A DNA stretch of 64,000 nucleotides from Yersinia aldovae ATCC 35236 (GCF_000173735.1 NZ_ACCB01000016.1:1-64000); one strand, 5' to 3'; counted from the stretch's first letter, positions 1-9,268 are shown. The notes: generated by a model not told the origin, from the sequence alone. A program made the numbers and translations.

Positions 1-35
1 TAGCTAACAACCCTGTAACTTCAAGTACAACGGGT

Positions 36-1331
36 TTATACCGGGACAAACAACCCCAGCCAATAGAACAGATTCAGCACAATACCGGCAATAATCACGG
101 CGACCACCGGTGCGGCAATTTTCATTACCGGGCGACCAATGGCTTCATTCAGGAAATATAAGGCTGTGGTGATGGTAAAACCGGTGTAGCCGGCCATTTT
201 GATCGAGGCAAAGATAGCCCCGATTAACAGTGCATATTCCATCAGCAAATTCATGGCATTACGAATATTGTCGGAGGCATTACGCACGGAGGGGAAGCGG
301 CCCAGCCATTTACCGATTGAGCGCAGCATCAATACTTCCAGCGATATCACTACCGCACCAATTATCCCTGCCAGCAATGGATTCGGTACCAGATAACCCA
401 CCACAAACACGAATGTGAAACCAGCTACGGCATAAACACCGGTTGCCAGCGCGGTGGTGGCAATCAGCGGCACAAAACCAAGGCCGCGCATAAACTCGGC
501 CAGCGATGCCTGATGGATTAATGCCAGTGATTCTTCCGGTGTGATGCCCGGAGCGTAAGCTTTGGCGAGCGTATAAATCGACACTTCACTGCCGCCGAAG
601 ATCTTCATACTGGCGACGGCTGAAATTAACCCACCGACAATGGCCAGCATCGGCAGATTTTTAATAATTCGCTGGGTTCGTTCTTCGAAAACAGAGTGCC
701 CTCCACCCCCTCCCAGGTGGGTTTTTGCTTTCAAGTCTTGTGCGATAGCGATGCCGATAAGCAGGATCATACCGACGAAAATTTCAATAGATTCAGGGAA
801 AAGCCCGGTAAAGCGGGTGATGACCAGCCGGGTCAGCAGCACGATAAAGGCAGAGACGACGGCAGTTTTCCAACCGAACTGGTAGAAAATGGCGACCAGC
901 GGGAACAAGGCAAAGGCTGATATCACCGGGCTGCTCAATTCACCCAGCGAACCGATAAAGTTAACCGGTAAAGAGGTCAGCGCGGTATTAACGGCGGGTA
1001 AACTGGTCAGCGCCAAAATACCCCAAGCCGCGCCTAGCGCGAAGGCCAGATAGCTATTAATCGCCAACACGCCAATGATGTCGGTCGGCAGAAACAGTAG
1101 CCAGGAGTTAAGTAAACCGGTTGAGAGTGTGAAAGAGATACCGACAGAGGCAATAAAGCCGACACTCAAGCCAAACGCGATACTGCCTGCCTCACGGCGA
1201 CTCATATTCCCTTCAACCAACTGCGGCAGAATAGGGCGAATGCCGTCATGGAACACGGCCACAGAACGGTGAGACAGCAGCGCGGTCATCCCTGTCAGCA
1301 GGGCAACCACAATAATATGAATATAATCCAC
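36..1331 (-). CDS. yhfT: YhfT family multi-pass membrane transporter
   Basis: A 431-residue hydrophobic protein with about ten or more predicted membrane segments that matches the YhfT family in length and context. Its substrate is unknown. It is the most downstream yhf gene visible on the minus strand, 9 bp after yhfU, and is presumably co-transcribed with yhfZYX-php-yhfU. In E. coli yhfS follows, but only 35 bp remain before the window edge. A cytoplasmic loop near residue 206 carries five consecutive glycines (LGGGGGHSVFEER), encoded by a C-rich run around 700-715. The family and context are secure; a transport role for a metabolite handled by Php/YhfU is inference. Confidence 0.87.
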   Translation of the reverse strand: MDYIHIIVVALLTGMTALLSHRSVAVFHDGIRPILPQLVEGNMSRREAGSIAFGLSVGFIASVGISFTLSTGLLNSWLLFLPTDIIGVLAINSYLAFALGAAWGILALTSLPAVNTALTSLPVNFIGSLGELSSPVISAFALFPLVAIFYQFGWKTAVVSAFIVLLTRLVITRFTGLFPESIEIFVGMILLIGIAIAQDLKAKTHLGGGGGHSVFEERTQRIIKNLPMLAIVGGLISAVASMKIFGGSEVSIYTLAKAYAPGITPEESLALIHQASLAEFMRGLGFVPLIATTALATGVYAVAGFTFVFVVGYLVPNPLLAGIIGAVVISLEVLMLRSIGKWLGRFPSVRNASDNIRNAMNLLMEYALLIGAIFASIKMAGYTGFTITTALYFLNEAIGRPVMKIAAPVVAVIIAGIVLNLFYWLGLFVPV

Positions 1332-1340
1332 GGTGGCCCC

Positions 1341-1694
1341 TTAGCGTAGCTGTGTAATTAGCAATGGGATAGCATGTTCAATATGTTCGACAGATAAGCC
1401 AAATGCCACTTTGCCATCAGTGACAAATTTTTCTATTTGTTCTGGTTTGGCTTTGATTCCCGGCTTGGCGATGGTGGCACTTTTGTTATAGCCGATAATG
1501 GCGATAGCCATTGATAACGCGGCTCCGGCCCCAGTGTTACAGGCACCAATATAATAATCCAACTGACCTTCTTTCACTTTTACCGCCGCATCCATATCCG
1601 AAAGAATAAATGTTTCAAAGGTATTCGGTGCCGTCTGCTCGATCATCTCGCGTATTAACTCGCGTTGCAGCCCGGCAATGCCAATCTTCTTCAT
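1341..1694 (-). CDS. yhfU: YhfU small conserved protein
   Basis: A 117-residue soluble protein closely matching YhfU (conserved stretches DYYIGACNTGAGAALS and KVAFGLSVEHIEHAIP). The ATG at 1694 is preferred over an upstream GTG two codons earlier, because it gives the family N-terminus MKKIGIAGLQRE and has AAGGA about 8 nt upstream. It starts 2 bp after the php stop, so the two are probably translationally coupled. The molecular function is unknown. Its constant linkage to php and yhfT suggests work on the same metabolite. Confidence 0.87.
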   Translation of the reverse strand: MKKIGIAGLQRELIREMIEQTAPNTFETFILSDMDAAVKVKEGQLDYYIGACNTGAGAALSMAIAIIGYNKSATIAKPGIKAKPEQIEKFVTDGKVAFGLSVEHIEHAIPLLITQLR

Positions 1695-1696
1695 AA

Positions 1697-2584
1697 TCAC
1701 TTTCCTTGCGTTGAGAAAAATTTATTAGGATTGTGGCGCAGCATCATTTCCACATGATCTTGTGAAAGTCCGGCGGCCAGTAACAGGGGAATAAACGTAT
1801 CAACTAAATAACTAAAGCCGCTACCACCATTGGTTTTTAAATGGGAGCGACGGGTAATATCCATAGAAAGCATTACTTTATCCAGCAATCCACGTTCAGC
1901 CAGCATCACTAACATGGCGACACGCCGTTCATCCGGGAAATAGCTGTTTTTGCCGATAGTATCGAACTGTACATAAACGCCTTTATCGATCATTCGCAAA
2001 ATAAGGTCTGGTTGCTCTTTGAGATCACAATGGCCGATAACCACCCGATTCAGTGGGACGCCATGTTGTTCGAGCAGTGCGATTTGTTCTAATCCCATTG
2101 TGCTGAAACTGGTATGAGTGGAAATGGCTAAACCGGTGGCGTGGTGCGCTAATGCTGCGGCATGGAATACTTTTGCTTCATCGGCCGTAACCACCCCCTC
2201 GCTGGTACCAATCTCGGCAATGACACCCGCTTTGAGTTCGGTGCCATCAATACCTAGCTCGATTTCATCAATCATGGTTTGTGCCAATTGCTGTACGGTA
2301 CTTTCACGCACCATCGGCGGATAAAAACTGTCGGTATAGTAACCGGTTGACGCGATAACATTGATGCCACTGTCCCGCATCAAATTCAATAAAAACTGCG
2401 GGTTACGCCCCATGTAGCGATTGGTGACTTCAACGATGTTTGCTACCCCTTTGCTCACTAATTCGCGCATTTCGTCACAAATCGGCGGGTATTGGTCCAA
2501 CCGGCAGTCCAGATTATTTTTAAAGCCAGATAAATCAATGTGGAGATGTTCGTGAGCGTAGGTATAACCGTTAGGATTAATCAT
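1697..2584 (-). CDS. php: Phosphotriesterase homology protein (Php/YhfV)
   Basis: A 295-residue amidohydrolase-fold protein of the phosphotriesterase-like family. Visible metal-binding and catalytic elements are HEHLHIDLSG near residue 11, the conserved ISTHTSFSTMG region near 155, VIGHCDL near 183 and a late MSMDITRRSH segment. The natural substrate of E. coli Php is not settled; lactonase or esterase chemistry is known for relatives. Downstream genes yhfU and yhfT follow directly. Upstream, where E. coli has yhfW, this window has only a short gap and the yhfX remnant, so the pathway may be incomplete here. Confidence 0.88.
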   Translation of the reverse strand: MINPNGYTYAHEHLHIDLSGFKNNLDCRLDQYPPICDEMRELVSKGVANIVEVTNRYMGRNPQFLLNLMRDSGINVIASTGYYTDSFYPPMVRESTVQQLAQTMIDEIELGIDGTELKAGVIAEIGTSEGVVTADEAKVFHAAALAHHATGLAISTHTSFSTMGLEQIALLEQHGVPLNRVVIGHCDLKEQPDLILRMIDKGVYVQFDTIGKNSYFPDERRVAMLVMLAERGLLDKVMLSMDITRRSHLKTNGGSGFSYLVDTFIPLLLAAGLSQDHVEMMLRHNPNKFFSTQGK

Positions 2585-2744
2585 CGTTCAGGCTCCGAAG
2601 GCGACAGAGAGTATTTGTAAGATAACACCCAGAGATGATGCATTATTGATTTCTGGGAGAGAAATTCATTAATATTACTTATGATACCAGCAATGACTAT
2701 ACCCTTCTTAGCGGGAGATGCAGCGATTAACTCAGACTATTTCC

Positions 2745-3261
2745 TTAATTATCATAGCGGCCAGGCAAGCGGGGATCTCCGCTTTGAATCCCATCAATGA
2801 GCACTACCTCGCTGCGGGTGACGCCAACTAACCGTACCGCAGGCATCTCGCGGATGGCGGCAATGACGACTGGCGGCCCGCGAAATCTCTAATGCTTTCT
2901 CTAGCGAGAAAACCGTAATGACTTCAGGTTGCTAACTGACAATATCATCTACCCTTGCAGAAGGTGGCTGCACCAGATGGCCGATATGAGCTACGGGAAT
3001 TGCGTGTCGGTGTAGTTGGCGCGCTTCTTTAAAATCCACCGCTGCCATACTTGGGAAACGGGCGATTTTATTGTTTATTCCTTCATAACGACATGCCAGT
3101 AAGCGGCGACACAATTCAGGATTATGCCCAAACTGTTTGCTCATTAAATAGAGTTTTATATTGTAATGGCTGGCCGTTTTGAGCAATTGACGGGCATTGG
3201 CTTCTGTTTGTTCAACATCAATTAATCTGGGGTTCTGTTTTAACAGGGTTTTTAAAAACAT
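2745..3261 (-). pseudogene. yhfX: yhfX remnant (alanine-racemase-like), truncated and internally deleted
   Basis: The first 109 codons encode an intact N-terminus of a YhfX-like PLP barrel protein (family length about 390 residues), including HIGHLVQ. They end at a TAG at 2932. In the same frame beyond the stop the family sequence continues (QPEVITVFSLEKALEIS), then the frame changes. A different frame carries a plausible C-terminal tail (RSEVVLIDGIQSGDPRLPG) ending at 2745. Well over 200 codons are missing, and so is the whole of yhfW, which lies between yhfX and php in E. coli. A nonsense mutation plus frame change plus deletion shows real gene decay, not a sequencing slip. Attribution of the tail to yhfX rather than yhfW is uncertain. 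Confidence 0.75.
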
Positions 3262-3375
3262 TTGATGTCCTAATAGCCCGAGGTGGTTTTCATTAAGTCA
3301 TGATAGCGTTAAATTATTATTATTTTGAATATTTAAGAAGGCACCAGTTTGATAACTATTAAAGCCCGCCCCGAT

Positions 3376-3756
3376 TTAGCACCGTGGGGGCATGTCACTA
3401 GCAAGGTATAGACTGTAAAGGTTTGCGAGTAAATATCCGATTTCATTTTCTGTCGGTTTTAGCGGAAAATACGCCAATAAATCCTGATTGATTTCTCTGA
3501 TATAATGGATTTCTTCGCTTTGATAGATTTCCGCTAATATTGCCGGGTCCAGCCCCTGAATTTCCTCACCACGGCGGGTACGCATCAGCGCATTTGCCAT
3601 ATGAGTGATGGCCATCACCCCTTGCTCGCCGTGAACGGGCAACTGCCAGAAGTTATCTAACCGACTGATAACCTTGTCTAAGCCCTGCCCGATATCGAGA
3701 TCGATAACCCCAGACTGACACAAAATATTTAGGCGTGAATTGATACAGAGTTCCAA
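3376..3756 (-). CDS. yhfY: YhfY, small PRD-domain protein
   Basis: A 126-residue protein matching YhfY, which consists of a single PTS-regulation-domain-like fold. Conserved features are RLNILCQSGVIDLD at the N-terminus and a central VMAITHMANALMRTRRGEEI helix containing the PRD-type histidine. It lies between yhfZ and yhfX on the minus strand and probably modulates the operon together with YhfZ, but no direct function is known. An ERIC-like short repeat sits just upstream of its start. Confidence 0.78.
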   Translation of the reverse strand: MELCINSRLNILCQSGVIDLDIGQGLDKVISRLDNFWQLPVHGEQGVMAITHMANALMRTRRGEEIQGLDPAILAEIYQSEEIHYIREINQDLLAYFPLKPTENEIGYLLANLYSLYLASDMPPRC

Positions 3757-3783
3757 AGAGTTGCTCCTCTGAAAACAGTCTAT

Positions 3784-3844
3784 TATCCGTCATACTTCAA
3801 GTCGCGGGTGTGTTGACGCTCTGCCACTCAAATTATGATTATAT
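3784..3844. repeat. Degenerate short ERIC-like element
   Basis: About 61 bp resembling the two ends of an ERIC repeat joined directly. It has GTCATACTTCAAGTCGC at one side and ACTCAAATTATGATTATATA at the other. It separates yhfY from yhfZ, so it is transcribed within the operon. Confidence 0.45.
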
Positions 3845-3859
3845 AACAATGTGTTATAA

Positions 3860-4759
3860 TTAATAGCGAGGTTCTATCTCACCATTTTGTACTGCGCGCT
3901 GGTGGTTCAGCAACAATGTTCCATTGATGCCTTTTTCCAGTAACAGTTTGATCGGATGGTTATCTGGCCGGATGAGGAGCACCGCCTGAGATGCCTGAAT
4001 ATAACGCTCATCACCCTGCAATTTTGTTGCCTGCAAATGTTCATGGGGAACATTCTCCGTCAGGTTCCAGATAGCAGCATCAATATCACCACGGCTAATA
4101 TGTGCAATACAGTCGCTATAAGGTATCTCTACCAATTCAATCGGTTGCCCGGCGAATTTAATCTCGGTCAACAGGCACTGGTCTGGTGAGCGAGGGTCTA
4201 ATCCTACCCGACGAATATTCTGTTGTTCACCAGGGCGGCAAATCAATTGGTGACCATCGACGTAAGAGCCATTACCAAGATTGAGCGCCAGCGCGACCCT
4301 CCCTTCATCAATATAACTCTTGGCCGCCAGATGAGACACCACCGCGATATCGTAAATACCGTCTATCAGGCATTCGATACGTACCTTAGCGCCACGCATA
4401 TGGGCGAAATAGAGGGGAAGCAAGGTAAACTGCTCTCTTAAACCACTGGCCAAACCTTCATAAAGCTTGGTGTAGGGCAATGGCATGGCACAGACCATGT
4501 TGCCGAGATCAGCTTGCTGCAACAAGAGTGGCATATTGAGATCAACCAGCAGCGTGCCATTGCGGCCATGACGCTCCACCACGATAATCCCTTCGGCCTC
4601 AAGCACTTTTAATGCGTGCTGTATCACGCCGACTGAAATTCCGAAATCATCTGATAGATCGTCGATAGTCTTTAGCCGACTACCGGGGTGCTCGCCAATT
4701 AAATAGCGCGCCATTGATACCAGAGCCAACCCTTCTTTTTTTATAAATTTCTTACTCAT
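3860..4759 (-). CDS. yhfZ: YhfZ transcriptional regulator (winged helix plus effector domain)
   Basis: A 299-residue regulator. Residues ~15-75 form a GntR-like winged helix (LKTIDDLSDDFGISVGVIQH, then LEAEGIIVVERHGRNG). The remainder matches the YhfZ C-terminal domain, which resembles periplasmic-binding-protein-type ligand domains. It is the first gene of the minus-strand yhf unit and most likely regulates it. A 9-bp perfect inverted repeat ~100 bp upstream (4856-4881) could be its operator. The ligand is unknown. Confidence 0.85.
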   Translation of the reverse strand: MSKKFIKKEGLALVSMARYLIGEHPGSRLKTIDDLSDDFGISVGVIQHALKVLEAEGIIVVERHGRNGTLLVDLNMPLLLQQADLGNMVCAMPLPYTKLYEGLASGLREQFTLLPLYFAHMRGAKVRIECLIDGIYDIAVVSHLAAKSYIDEGRVALALNLGNGSYVDGHQLICRPGEQQNIRRVGLDPRSPDQCLLTEIKFAGQPIELVEIPYSDCIAHISRGDIDAAIWNLTENVPHEHLQATKLQGDERYIQASQAVLLIRPDNHPIKLLLEKGINGTLLLNHQRAVQNGEIEPRY

Positions 4760-4855
4760 GGTGGGTCAAATAGCCTTATGTTGCCCAGCAGTCAATTATG
4801 TTACCTGACAATAGAGCATAAGAAGATGATTTTAGTCGTACTATTAATTTTCAAT

Positions 4856-4881
4856 TATATGAATATTTTAACATTCATATA
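4856..4881. promoter_or_regulatory. Perfect inverted repeat upstream of yhfZ, candidate operator
   Basis: Arms TATATGAAT (4856-4864) and ATTCATATA (4873-4881) are perfect 9-bp complements separated by 8 bp, about 100 bp upstream of the yhfZ start in an AT-rich gap. The symmetry and position fit an operator for the YhfZ winged-helix protein. No consensus is known to confirm it. Confidence 0.4.
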
Positions 4882-4982
4882 AATATATCATCGTGGCAAT
4901 AATAAGTGAGGATATATGAGAGCTACATCAAGTTTTATCAACTTTTAAAGCAGGATACAAACGCTTTTCTTATAGCAGAATA

Positions 4983-5007
4983 GCTGGTCAGTTGGGGGCT
5001 GACCAGC
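4983..5007 (-). terminator. Stem-loop downstream of hmp
   Basis: A perfect 9-bp stem (GCTGGTCAG / CTGACCAGC) with a 7-nt loop begins 25 bp beyond the hmp stop. No strong U-run follows on the minus strand, so it may be a weak terminator or a 3'-end-stabilising hairpin. Confidence 0.5.
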
Positions 5008-5031
5008 GAGAAATTAAATAAAATTCAATTA

Positions 5032-6222
5032 CTAGATAACTTTATGTGGGCCGAAGCATTCATAGTGAATTCGCTCAGCTGCAACACCTTGCGCCAATAA
5101 TTGGCGACCAGCAAATTGCATAAAGGCTACCGGGCCGCAGAAATAGTAATGTCGGTTGGGATCGGCTGCTAACCACTGGTGCGAACTGAGGTCCATAAAT
5201 CCTTTGCTATGATAATCCTCGCCCTGACCATCCTGTGCGGTTGGTTCGCGATACCATACATGGCGGCTAAGATTAGGCATGTTTTCAGCAATTGCCGCGA
5301 TTTCATCAGCGAAGGCATGGACCCGACCGTTTTCTGCCGCATGTAGCCAATGTACCGGAGCCGCATGTTGCTGGCTATGAAGGGTATTAAGCATACTTAA
5401 CATGGGCGTTTGGCCGACACCGGCTGAGATCAGTGCGACCGGCGTCTGTGGCGAAACATCCAGGAAGAAATCGCCGCGCGGTGGGGCGATGCGCACGCTA
5501 TCTCCTTCATTTAATTTACCATGTAGATAATTTGAAACAGTACCTTGCTCTTCACGTTTCACCGCAATGCGGTAAGTTTTGCCATTCGGTGCGGCGGTCA
5601 GTGAATATTGGCGAATTTCCTGATATTCGAGGCTTTCATCTTCAATATAGATACCCAAATATTGGCCTGGTTTGAAATCAAGCACTCGTCCGCCATCTTC
5701 GGGTGCTAACACAAAGCTACAAATTACCTCGCTCTGCATCTCTTTTTTAATAATGCGGAAACGACGCAAGTTTCTCCAGCCGCCGGTTGCGGATTCACTC
5801 TGTTGATAGATCTGCTTTTCCCGCTGAATAAACACGTCAGCCAGCACGCCATAGGCTTTACCCCAGGCATCCAACACCTCCTGACCTGGAGACAGTAACT
5901 CATCTAATGTACTTATTAGATGATGGCCAACGATTGGGTAGTGCTCTGGTTGAATATTCAGGCTGGCGTGTTTATTGGCAATTCGCTCGACTGCGGGTAG
6001 CAGGGCGGCCAGGTTATCAATATTCGCCGCATAGGCACAAATGGCATTAAACAGCGCTTCACGCTGATCCCCATTGAACTGATTGCTCATGTTGAAAATG
6101 TGCTTGAGTTCTGGGTTGTGCTTGAACATGCGATCGTAAAAATGTGCAGTCAGTTTGGGGCCAGTCGCGGCAAGTACTGGGATGGTAGACTTGACGATGG
6201 CGATGGTTTGACTATCCAGCAT
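5032..6222 (-). CDS. hmp: Flavohaemoprotein, nitric oxide dioxygenase Hmp
   Basis: A 396-residue flavohaemoglobin that oxidises nitric oxide to nitrate with O2 and NAD(P)H. The N-terminal globin domain (about 1-140) starts [17 protein letters not shown] and includes the proximal histidine region. It is followed by an FAD domain (RQYSL near 205) and an NAD domain ([13 protein letters not shown] near 270). The start at 6222 is chosen over one 21 codons upstream because it matches the family N-terminus and has AAGGAG about 7 nt before it. It is divergent from glyA, as in E. coli. An NsrR-like palindrome lies about 100 bp upstream. Confidence 0.95.
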   Translation of the reverse strand: MLDSQTIAIVKSTIPVLAATGPKLTAHFYDRMFKHNPELKHIFNMSNQFNGDQREALFNAICAYAANIDNLAALLPAVERIANKHASLNIQPEHYPIVGHHLISTLDELLSPGQEVLDAWGKAYGVLADVFIQREKQIYQQSESATGGWRNLRRFRIIKKEMQSEVICSFVLAPEDGGRVLDFKPGQYLGIYIEDESLEYQEIRQYSLTAAPNGKTYRIAVKREEQGTVSNYLHGKLNEGDSVRIAPPRGDFFLDVSPQTPVALISAGVGQTPMLSMLNTLHSQQHAAPVHWLHAAENGRVHAFADEIAAIAENMPNLSRHVWYREPTAQDGQGEDYHSKGFMDLSSHQWLAADPNRHYYFCGPVAFMQFAGRQLLAQGVAAERIHYECFGPHKVI

Positions 6223-6316
6223 GGTGTGCTCCTTGTTCCCTTTGTACTTAGCGTTGTAGCTAACCTGATATCGCTGTAACGCCAATTACTTTAGGTATTA
6301 TAGTGTGTAAATTAAT

Positions 6317-6338
6317 AGATGCATTCTATATGCACCTT
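6317..6338 (-). promoter_or_regulatory. NsrR-like operator of hmp
   Basis: AGATGCAT and ATGCACCTT form an imperfect inverted repeat with a short AT spacer, close to the NsrR half-site pattern (A)AGATGCAT. The position, ~95 bp upstream of the hmp start, suits repression by the NO-sensing Fe-S protein NsrR. This is inferred from the motif only. Confidence 0.55.
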
Positions 6339-6496
6339 ATAGGTTTTTCGGGAATTTGTAAATACACTTTCCGATGCTAGGGAGAATATGTATGGCGCGT
6401 TAATCCAGAGAATATGAAAAAAGCACATGATGAATATGAGGATAATTCCGTTGCAGTGGATGAACTATGAACAGCTCAAAGCCTTATGTAGCCTCA

Positions 6497-6512
6497 AGCC
6501 AATCGTTTGCGT
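6497..6512 (+). promoter_or_regulatory. PurR-like box upstream of glyA
   Basis: AGCCAATCGTTTGCGT matches the reverse complement of the PurR consensus (ACGCAAACGNTT core with a flanking C/T). It sits ~115 bp upstream of the glyA start, as in E. coli where PurR represses glyA. Confidence 0.65.
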
Positions 6513-6625
6513 AAAAACCTCTGTCAAGACCTATCTTAACGGGGGCGAAACAGTTTACACTGTGCTCTACAACCCGAAGGGGTAGCCCACCAGGTCTATT
6601 TTGTTAGCTAAGTCAGGAGAGCCGG

Positions 6626-7880
6626 ATGTTAAAGCGTGAAATGAACATTGCCGATTATGATGCAGATCTATGGCGTGCAATGGAGCAAGAAGTGGTGCGT
6701 CAGGAAGAGCACATTGAGCTGATTGCCTCTGAGAACTACACCAGCCCGCGTGTTATGCAGGCACAGGGTTCTCAGTTGACGAATAAATATGCTGAAGGTT
6801 ATCCGGGCAAGCGTTACTACGGTGGCTGTGAGTATGTCGACGTGGTAGAGCAACTGGCTATAGATCGTGCTAAAGAGCTGTTTGGTGCCGATTACGCCAA
6901 CGTTCAGCCGCATTCCGGTTCGCAAGCTAACGTGGCAGTTTACTCTGCTTTACTGCAACCCGGCGACACTGTTCTGGGTATGAATCTGGCACACGGCGGC
7001 CATTTAACTCACGGTTCACCGGTTAACTTTTCCGGTAAATTGTACAATATCGTGCCTTACGGTATCGATGAATCTGGCAAGATTGATTACGCCGATTTGG
7101 CCGCTCAGGCTGAAAAACATAAAACCAAAAATGATTATCGGTGGCTTCTCCGCCTATTCCGGTATCGTTGATTGGGCAAAAATGCGCGAAATTGCAGACA
7201 GCATTGATGCATGGCTGTTTGTCGATATGGCTCACGTAGCAGGCCTGGTGGCTGCGGGCGTATACCCTAACCCAGTTCCTCATGCGCATATCGTGACTAC
7301 TACTACGCACAAGACATTGGCCGGCCCTCGCGGTGGTTTGATTTTGGCTAAAGGGGGGGATGAGGATTTGTACAAGAAACTTAACTCATCTGTTTTCCCA
7401 GGTAATCAGGGCGGCCCATTGATGCATGTTATCGCGGGTAAAGCGGTAGCACTGAAAGAAGCGATGGAGCCTGAGTTCAAAATTTACCAGCAACAAGTGG
7501 TTAAAAACGCCAAAGCGATGGTATCCGTGTTCCAGGAACGCGGTTATAAAGTGGTGTCTGGCGGTACTGAAAATCACCTGTTCCTGCTGGATTTGGTGGA
7601 CAAAAACGTCACCGGTAAAGACGCCGATGCTGCTTTGGGTCGTGCCAATATCACCGTGAACAAAAATAGTGTACCTAACGATCCGAGAAGCCCATTTGTG
7701 ACTTCTGGCGTGCGTATCGGTAGCCCTGCTATCACGCGTCGCGGCTTCAAAGAAGCGGAATCTCGTGAACTGGCTGGCTGGATGTGTGATGTGTTGGATA
7801 ACATCAACGATGAAGCGACCATTGAGCGTATCAAACAGAAAGTTCTGGCTATCTGTGCTCGTTTGCCAGTTTACGCATAA
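6626..7880 (+). pseudogene. glyA: Serine hydroxymethyltransferase with a +1 frameshift
   Basis: GlyA converts serine and tetrahydrofolate to glycine and 5,10-methylene-THF. The first ~166 codons (to AQAEKHK) are in one frame. From [12 protein letters not shown] onward the protein continues one base out, to the normal C-terminus ICARLPVYA. Removing one A from the AAAA run at 7121-7124 restores [10 protein letters not shown]; removing one from the next A run would give HKTKM. The repaired protein is 417 residues, the family length, and keeps the PLP lysine in [14 protein letters not shown]. Without repair the product ends after 181 residues and lacks the PLP lysine. It has a good AGGAG ribosome site. 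Loss of GlyA would cause glycine and one-carbon dependence unless another route compensates. Confidence 0.85.
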
Positions 7881-7902
7881 TAGCTTTGCATCAGTTGTAA
7901 TG

Positions 7903-7927
7903 AAAACCCGCCAATGCGGGTTTTTTT
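7903..7927 (+). terminator. Rho-independent terminator of glyA
   Basis: The stem CCCGC / GCGGG with short loop is preceded by AAAA and followed by seven T, starting 23 bp after the glyA stop. Confidence 0.9.
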
Positions 7928-7928
7928 A

Positions 7929-7961
7929 CGTCTGTTGGCGGGTAACCCAGGCCAACAGACG
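7929..7961. other. Perfect 11-bp stem-loop between glyA and hcaT
   Basis: CGTCTGTTGGC (7929-7939) and GCCAACAGACG (7951-7961) are perfect complements with an 11-nt loop, directly after the glyA terminator T-run. No T-run follows on either strand. The role is unknown; it could be a protein-binding palindrome. Confidence 0.5.
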
Positions 7962-8110
7962 ATACGAGGGCTACCGCGTAATGGGGTGTTATTGTGTAAA
8001 ACCCAATGCTTATAGTGTGAACTTACTCTCAAACTCTATGTTTGCAGAATTACAAAGTTGCTAGCAGACGGGGCCTCTGTCACAGTGACGGGCTGACCCT
8101 GGAGGGACTC

Positions 8111-9268
8111 ATGGTATTGCAATCAACACGTTGGCTGTCGCTCAACTATTTCACTTATTTCTTTTCTTATGGCATTTTCCTGCCTTTCTGGGGCATCTGG
8201 TTGCAAGGAGAAGGGATACCACCTGAAACCATCGGTATCTTGTTGGGCGCAGGCTTAATTTCTCGTTTCCTCGGCAGTCTGATCATAGCCCCTAGTGTGA
8301 AAGATCCATCCCATCTGGTTACCGCCATTCGTATTCTGGCGCTGCTGACATTAGCCTTTGCGGTCGGTTTCTGGTTCGGCAATGGTTGGGCTTGGTTGAT
8401 GGTGGTTATTGCGGGCTTCAACCTGTTTTTTGGCCCACTGGTGCCATTGACCGATGCACTTGCGGCCACTTGGCAGAAACAGATATCAATGGATTACGGT
8501 AAAGTCCGGTTATGGGGATCGCTGGCCTTTGTAATTGGCTCGGCGTTGACCGGTAAGCTAGTCTCGGTTTGGGGCCATCCCGCTATCCTCTACAGCCTGA
8601 TTTTTGGTGTTTCAGCTATGCTGCTGGGATCTCTGCTGAGACCCAGTGTGATGCCAAAAGGAGAAGTTAAAAGTCGTAATGTGGTGGCAACGGATTGGAA
8701 AGTCTTGCTCGCTGAGCCGCAAGTATGGCGTTTTCTACTCTGCGTGACGTTATTACAGGGTGCTCATGCCGGTTACTACAGTTTCAGCTCCATTTACTGG
8801 CAAGAGGCAGGTTATTCCGCAGCGACTATTGGTTATTTATGGTCGCTGGGGGTGGTCGCCGAGATCCTGGTCTTTGCATTCAGTAATGTGCTGTTTCGCC
8901 GCTGGACGGCCCGCAGCCTGCTCCTGCTTTCGGCCATCAGCGGCATTATCCGCTGGGGCATGATGGCCTCGACTACGGAGTTAGCGTGGTTAATCCTGAT
9001 TCAGATCCTTCACTGTGGCTCATTCACGGTCTGTCATCTGGCGGCAATGCGCTTTATCGCCGCACGGCGTGGGGCGGATGTTATCCGTTTGCAGTCGGTT
9101 TATTCTGCGCTGGCGATGGGGGGCGGTATTGCGATAATGACCGTGATTTCGGGTTTCTTATTCGAGCATTATCAAGGCGGTGTTTTCTGGGTTATGGCGT
9201 TGATCGCCATCCCTGCACTGTTTATTCGCCCTCGGGTTGTTGCTGATTCAGAAGGGGGAGCGGGTTAA
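8111..9268 (+). CDS. hcaT: HcaT-like MFS transporter (3-phenylpropionate family)
   Basis: A 385-residue major facilitator protein with about 12 membrane segments, matching HcaT. The start at 8111 gives MVLQSTRWLSLNYFTYFFSY, the family N-terminus, and has GGAGGGA 4 nt upstream; the open frame extends 23 codons further without a good site. HcaT is annotated as a phenylpropionate carrier, but no hca catabolic genes are visible here, so the true substrate may differ. Its stop overlaps that of the convergent csiE by 3-4 bp. Confidence 0.88.
   Translation: MVLQSTRWLSLNYFTYFFSYGIFLPFWGIWLQGEGIPPETIGILLGAGLISRFLGSLIIAPSVKDPSHLVTAIRILALLTLAFAVGFWFGNGWAWLMVVIAGFNLFFGPLVPLTDALAATWQKQISMDYGKVRLWGSLAFVIGSALTGKLVSVWGHPAILYSLIFGVSAMLLGSLLRPSVMPKGEVKSRNVVATDWKVLLAEPQVWRFLLCVTLLQGAHAGYYSFSSIYWQEAGYSAATIGYLWSLGVVAEILVFAFSNVLFRRWTARSLLLLSAISGIIRWGMMASTTELAWLILIQILHCGSFTVCHLAAMRFIAARRGADVIRLQSVYSALAMGGGIAIMTVISGFLFEHYQGGVFWVMALIAIPALFIRPRVVADSEGGAG

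Noticed and set aside
698-716. C-rich run in yhfT as a phase-variable tract
   Set aside because: The run is broken (CCACCCCCTCCC) and codes for a glycine loop in frame; there is no long pure homopolymer.
5169-5675. Open frames on either strand inside hmp
   Set aside because: They overlap a strongly conserved flavohaemoprotein and have no ribosome site or family resemblance.
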